From Cyclina sinensis (taxonomy: Eukaryota > Mollusca > Bivalvia > Venerida > Veneridae): DNA of 64,000 bases. The stretch lies in assembly GCA_012932295.1 (NCBI GenBank), contig JAAONU010000001.1, positions 40,348,780 to 40,412,779 of the forward strand, written 5' to 3'. Numbering within the stretch: position 1 is the first letter of the stretch; the number at the start of each line of letters is the position of its first letter. Made by a program: the position numbers and the translations under genes. Positions 61,501 through 64,000 of the stretch are shown here, piece by piece. The notes beneath the pieces were generated by a model, which did no database searches, had not been told where the DNA came from, and worked only from the letters and a program-made list of their open reading frames with translations.

Positions 61501-62576
61501 TAAATGTTGAAAAAAAATTAGCTTATTCACTGAAATCGTGTGAATCTTGTCAGTTTCTTAATGGGTATGGAATGCAAAAGAAATGGTGTACGAAATGTGA
61601 GGAACTTAAAGAAAGTTGTGAAGGAGTGAAAAAAGTTCTTGCCAAAACTTTAGACAGGGTAGACACTACATTCCTGGAACATGCAAATGTGCCAAAAGTA
61701 ACAAATACTCCTGATGAGACCTCTGACACTTTGATAAGTCAAGGTGAACAGACCGAACCTATTTATAACTATGTTTTGGATTTGGAAATTCCAGATGCTT
61801 CAGAGCCTGTGTCTGAGTATTACCTCCAAGCTGGGTCCAGAGTGGAACATACTGACCATAACTACCTCAAAACAGTGAGTGAACCTGAAAATGTTAGTTC
61901 TGAACTGAACACGCAAGTTCCGAGTCATGAAAGTGTAGAAAGTGAAAATGTTTTGTCCAGTAGTCAGTCTGAAGGACCTACTATTCCAGTTTCTTTATCT
62001 ACCTCATTAGTTAGTTCAACCTCTGGTGTGGTTAATAATCTCAGTATAACAGCTCGGACTTTGTGTCCAGGCAAAGTTGTCACTGCCAGTTGTACAAAGA
62101 CTATGTGTGATAACAGTAATTTAGATGAAAGAGGTTGTGTTGCAACAGTTCCATCCAATAAACCTTTAGAGAAAGTTTCATTTTGTTTAAGTGATGAAGT
62201 GATTAATAGAAACAATACAACAGACTGTGAAGATTATAATAATGATGGTGATAAGAGTAATATTAATAAACATATCAGTGGAATTAAACCAGTCAGATCT
62301 CATTCTCAGTCAGAAATTTATGATCAGAAGCAAAAGGATGTTGTGCTGGAAAATCCGGGTGTACGACATACCCGCTGTCACTCTCACAGTGAGCTGGGTA
62401 CCAGTGAAGACCAGAGTGTACCAGACACTGACGACATATCTAATAATGGAACAGAGGTAAAGGGAGGGGCAGAGGATAATGTGAAAACTGGGAAGAAGAG
62501 AAAGTTAGCAAGATGCCTGTCTGTGCCAGGCTGGTTTGGTAAAGGTCTTAATATAAAGAAAAGAAGAAGATATTGA
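49582..62576 (+). CDS. SIRT7: Sirtuin-7-like NAD-dependent protein deacylase with very long C-terminal insert
   Basis: Conceptual splice: exons 49582-49713, 53722-53859, 54965-55069, 55790-55860, 56230-56302, 57736-57834, 58351-58587, 58833-58953, 59314-59380 and 59867-62576; about 1,250 aa (human SIRT7 is 400). A basic N-terminal helix ([11 protein letters not shown]) is followed by the catalytic core: [24 protein letters not shown], catalytic His in HGNM (about 200), zinc cysteines CHNC (208/211) and CQKC (238/241), and [10 protein letters not shown]. This is the class IV SIRT7 pattern; the family is nuclear/nucleolar and removes acyl groups from chromatin. The SIRT7 tail [10 protein letters not shown] (about 352-361) and the end motif GWFGKG plus a basic KKRRRY are conserved, but about 870 residues lie between them: a Q/K-rich coil (about 540-810), CxxC-x12-CxxC (906-925) and a Ser/Thr-rich stretch. 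Polyadenylation signal about 63418. Confidence 0.93.
50553..50590 (+). promoter_or_regulatory. AAGATGGCGG motif inside SIRT7 intron 1
   Basis: 'caaagatggcggttcc' is the core of a YY1-type downstream promoter element often seen at transcription starts. It lies about 500 bp before the zinc-finger-like exon at 51095-51190, so an internal promoter for that exon is conceivable. Single-motif evidence only. Confidence 0.2.
51095..51190 (+). pseudogene. Cysteine-rich (zinc-finger-like) exon relic in SIRT7 intron 1
   Basis: Bounded by an acceptor-like 'gggtaatgcag|' and a donor '|gtaagc'. It encodes [20 protein letters not shown] and then [13 protein letters not shown]. The pattern CxxC...RQHAV...C...QxRTC is close to the cysteine/histidine module (RQxAxxCDxCxxWQHRTC) that I associate with molluscan transposase-related and FLYWCH/MULE-type proteins. 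Here one Cys (before DFC) and the Trp-His are changed, so the module looks decayed. It is not spliced into the SIRT7 model: 96 nt would keep frame, but SIRT7 orthologues lack it. Confidence 0.4.
51800..52050. mobile_element. Palindromic MITE-like element in SIRT7 intron 1
   Basis: Two internal snap-backs: 'gatcagccggcacatctgtg' with 'ccgtctgatc', and 'gatcagacggcacgg' with 'tgtgccggcttatc'. The ends are 'aaccctttcctcca' and 'ggagtaaaggg'. Related in style to 4694-4890. Confidence 0.6.
52695..52842 (+). repeat. Partial copy of the 4694 family
   Basis: 'tgctaaatatctaaaatg', 'cttccaatttagacag', 'gttgtttcctgaaaattt' and 'gtgcagaccatgatcag' match the left half of 4694-4890. Truncated at the right. 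Confidence 0.6.
53368..53583. mobile_element. MITE-like element, TTAACC...GGTTAA ends
   Basis: 'tttaacctgctggaactgaa' at the left and 'cattacaaagattcagcaggttaa' at the right. The inside has 'ccaccagtatagagacaggcc' and 'ctttgaatggactgttccaaattcaaagc'. The same family lies inverted at 62612-62825. It ends about 140 bp before SIRT7 exon 2. Confidence 0.7.
54010..54740 (+). repeat. Tandem duplication (~390 bp) in SIRT7 intron 2
   Basis: The blocks 'tcagtcacaaattttct', 'agtcttgatacatatctcg', 'ttgaaaatttctctatt', 'ctgagcccttt' and 'gaaaagctacactgaact' occur in the same order at about 54045-54260 and 54418-54680. Non-coding. Confidence 0.7.
57275..57545 (+). repeat. tRNA-derived SINE in SIRT7 intron 5
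   Basis: The tRNA-like head (57275-57345) contains 'tagctctatagatagagcac', a loop ttagtaa (AGT in the anticodon position) and a B box GGTTCGATCCC. The T stem has a mismatch and the acceptor pairs over only six bases. The body with 'agtcagtcacttgtgatgaa' and the tail 'ggagttaaacccatagaaac' match the SINE at 36362-36645. Confidence 0.8.
59064..59099 (+). other. Candidate 36-nt cassette microexon of SIRT7
   Basis: It lies between a pyrimidine/AT-rich acceptor (...aaattag|) and a donor (aag|gtaact) within intron 8. It is 36 nt, phase 1 on both sides, and would insert [12 protein letters not shown] just before the conserved G-x-CDDV. If the donor is skipped the frame runs on to a TGA at 59184-59186, giving a short alternative end. 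Vertebrate SIRT7 has no such segment. Confidence 0.35.
59662..59716 (+). other. Candidate alternative terminal exon of SIRT7
   Basis: A good acceptor ('ttacttccccag|') in intron 9 is in phase with exon 9. It adds 18 residues, then TAA at 59714-59716, with AATAAA overlapping at 59701-59706. Used as a last exon it would give a protein of about 366 aa without the long insert, close to the usual SIRT7 length. Could be coincidence. Confidence 0.3.
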
Positions 62577-62611
62577 CTGTATACAGATAACAATAAGGAG
62601 TTAAAACAGAT

Positions 62612-62825
62612 AAAGTTTAACCCTGAACATGCTGAAATTTTGTAATGGATTTGCCCAGCTTTGAATTTTGAACAGTCCATTCAAGTTTAAGGAATTTCAA
62701 TATCAAAATACAAAATGGAGCAACCAACAGTATAGAGCCTGGTCAGACTGCACGGATGTGCAGGCTGGCCTGGCTCTATACTGGTGGCAAAGGCTAATCA
62801 CTTTCGGTTCCAGCAGGTTAAGGAT
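62612..62825. mobile_element. MITE-like element, inverted copy of 53368-53583
   Basis: 'tttaaccctgaacatgctga' at the left, 'ggttccagcaggttaaggatt' at the right, 'tatagagcctggtcagactg' inside. It sits 36 bp after the SIRT7 stop, so it would form part of the SIRT7 3' UTR. Confidence 0.7.
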
Positions 62826-63417
62826 TAATGATTATTGTTTTCAAGATACAAGTTACCATACTTTTTTGTTGAGAACTAGCATGCATTTTTAGAATTCGAA
62901 CTTGAAATTGTTTTATTTAATCAGGTATAAGGTATTAAATGTATATGCAGGTATTGTGTAGGCTAGAGCTGAGGAAATACAAGTTGGCCATTTTTATGAT
63001 GATTTTTTCTGGAAAAAGAACTATAGGACCAGTAAAAAAATTTCCAGAAACAACTGAAAGATTTTACAGAAACATTTCTCTAATTATTGATAAGATGACA
63101 TAATTAAACAGACAGCATGTTGATGATATTAGTGCCACTGGTTGAATATGTAATAGTCCATTATAATTATGCAGTTTAAAGTAATAAGGGAAGCACCTTG
63201 TTTTTCAGATGTGGCCTAAACATAGCAGATAAGCCTATTTGAAGTGTTATAACTTGTTTGCGTCCACAATATAGATATGCAATGTTAAATTTTACCCAAA
63301 AAATGTTGTTTTTTGTACAACATGGTAAGTACATTTGTATAGTATACTTCATAATGATTTTGTTGTGTGTTGACAGACTTGAAAAAGCAACTTCCATTTT
63401 GTTCTAGGAAAAGTAAC

Positions 63418-63423
63418 AATAAA
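63418..63423 (+). terminator. Candidate SIRT7 polyadenylation signal
   Basis: AATAAA about 840 bp after the SIRT7 stop, in otherwise featureless AT-rich sequence (62826-63629). Placement is inferred. Confidence 0.35.
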
Positions 63424-63629
63424 GATAACAGAACAGCGAACAGTTTTATTTTTCAAGTGTCTTTACAATTTTTATAAAATACAAAAATTCACTGCAGACA
63501 AACTTACTTATCTTTTCTAATTAGTTTACAAATAAGGACCTTGTGTTGAAATAATTGTCAAATGTTCACCAACAAAATACACATGAATAAGTCAAACCAA
63601 AGGGGTATATAATAGTCCCAGATTTTTTT

Positions 63630-64000
63630 CACATTAACTGAAATGCCTTTGTGTTGTCACATTGACTGAAACACCTGTGTGTTGTCACATTGACTGAAAC
63701 ACCTGTGTGTTGTCATATTGACTGAAACACCTGTGTGTTGTCATATTGACTGAAACACCTGTGTGTTGTCACATTGACTGAAACACCTGTGTGTTGTCAT
63801 ATTGACTGAAACACCTGTGTGTTGTCACATTGACTGAAACAACTGTGTGTTGTCATATTGACTGAAACACCTGTGTGTTGTCACATTGACTGTTACACCT
63901 GTGTGTTGTCATATTGACTGTAACACCTGTGTGTTGTCATATTGACTGTTACACCTGTGTGTTGTCATATTGACTGAAACACCTGTGTGTTGTCATATTG
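63630..64000 (+). repeat. 28-bp minisatellite reaching the window edge
   Basis: About 13 units of 'attgactgaaacacctgtgt' plus 'gttgtca(c/t)', the first one diverged. The array is cut by the window end, so its true length is unknown. Confidence 0.95.

Noticed and set aside
59889..62576. Separate single-exon gene of about 895 codons
   Set aside because: Its first residues (FSLATPL) and last residues (GWFGKG, basic end) are the SIRT7 tail, and exon 9 joins it in phase, so it is the last SIRT7 exon.
63630..64000. CRISPR-like array
   Set aside because: Units are directly abutting with no spacers; it is a minisatellite in a eukaryotic genome.

Overview
The window reads as a bivalve mollusc nuclear genome, probably a venerid-type clam. 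It is AT-rich, genes are split by long GT...AG introns, simple repeats are abundant, and many short interspersed elements look like those common in bivalve genomes: tRNA-derived SINEs, a 'TGTCTCCCCACA' inverted-repeat element, and elements ending near 'atcattgccctcttgt'. The species call is inference. No rRNA, functional tRNA, CRISPR or prokaryotic feature is seen.

Layout. 1-9.2 kb is almost gene-free. It holds a MITE, a 111-bp tandem duplication, one candidate signal-peptide exon on the minus strand (6119-6199) and a 57-bp satellite (6833-8306). 9.2-16.3 kb holds decayed relics of the gene block that follows: an orphan amine-oxidase upstream region, a dead last exon of a sulfurtransferase gene, and two non-autonomous transposons with clear target-site duplications. 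16.3-43.2 kb is a tandem array of three intact three-exon flavin amine oxidase (polyamine-oxidase-like) genes and one pseudogene, all on the plus strand. 45.8-49.3 kb (minus) is a complete three-exon 3-mercaptopyruvate sulfurtransferase gene (MPST, 299 aa by my splice model). It is divergent from a ten-exon SIRT7 gene (49.6-62.6 kb, plus), with 286 bp between the two start codons. The window ends inside a 28-bp minisatellite.

How it fits together. Each amine oxidase gene was probably once paired with a convergent MPST copy about 2.7-3 kb downstream, and the pair was duplicated as a block. Only the last block keeps a working MPST; dead MPST last exons remain at 11.5 and 24.4 kb. The amine oxidase copies are mosaics: the 5' halves group copy 1 with copy 4 and copy 2 with the pseudogene, whereas the 3' halves group copy 1 with the pseudogene and copy 2 with copy 4. 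This points to recombination or gene conversion within exon 3.

Main points of interest: (1) a SIRT7 whose conserved C-terminal tail is split by an insert of about 870 residues, carried in one 2.7-kb exon, with a Q/K-rich coil and a CxxC-x12-CxxC motif, plus candidate alternative exons that could yield a short form; (2) a foldback-type transposon family with arms made of 45-bp repeats and 9-bp target duplications, the smaller copy checkable against a paralogous empty site; (3) the mosaic amine-oxidase/MPST block array. All gene models are conceptual splices made by eye from the genomic sequence.
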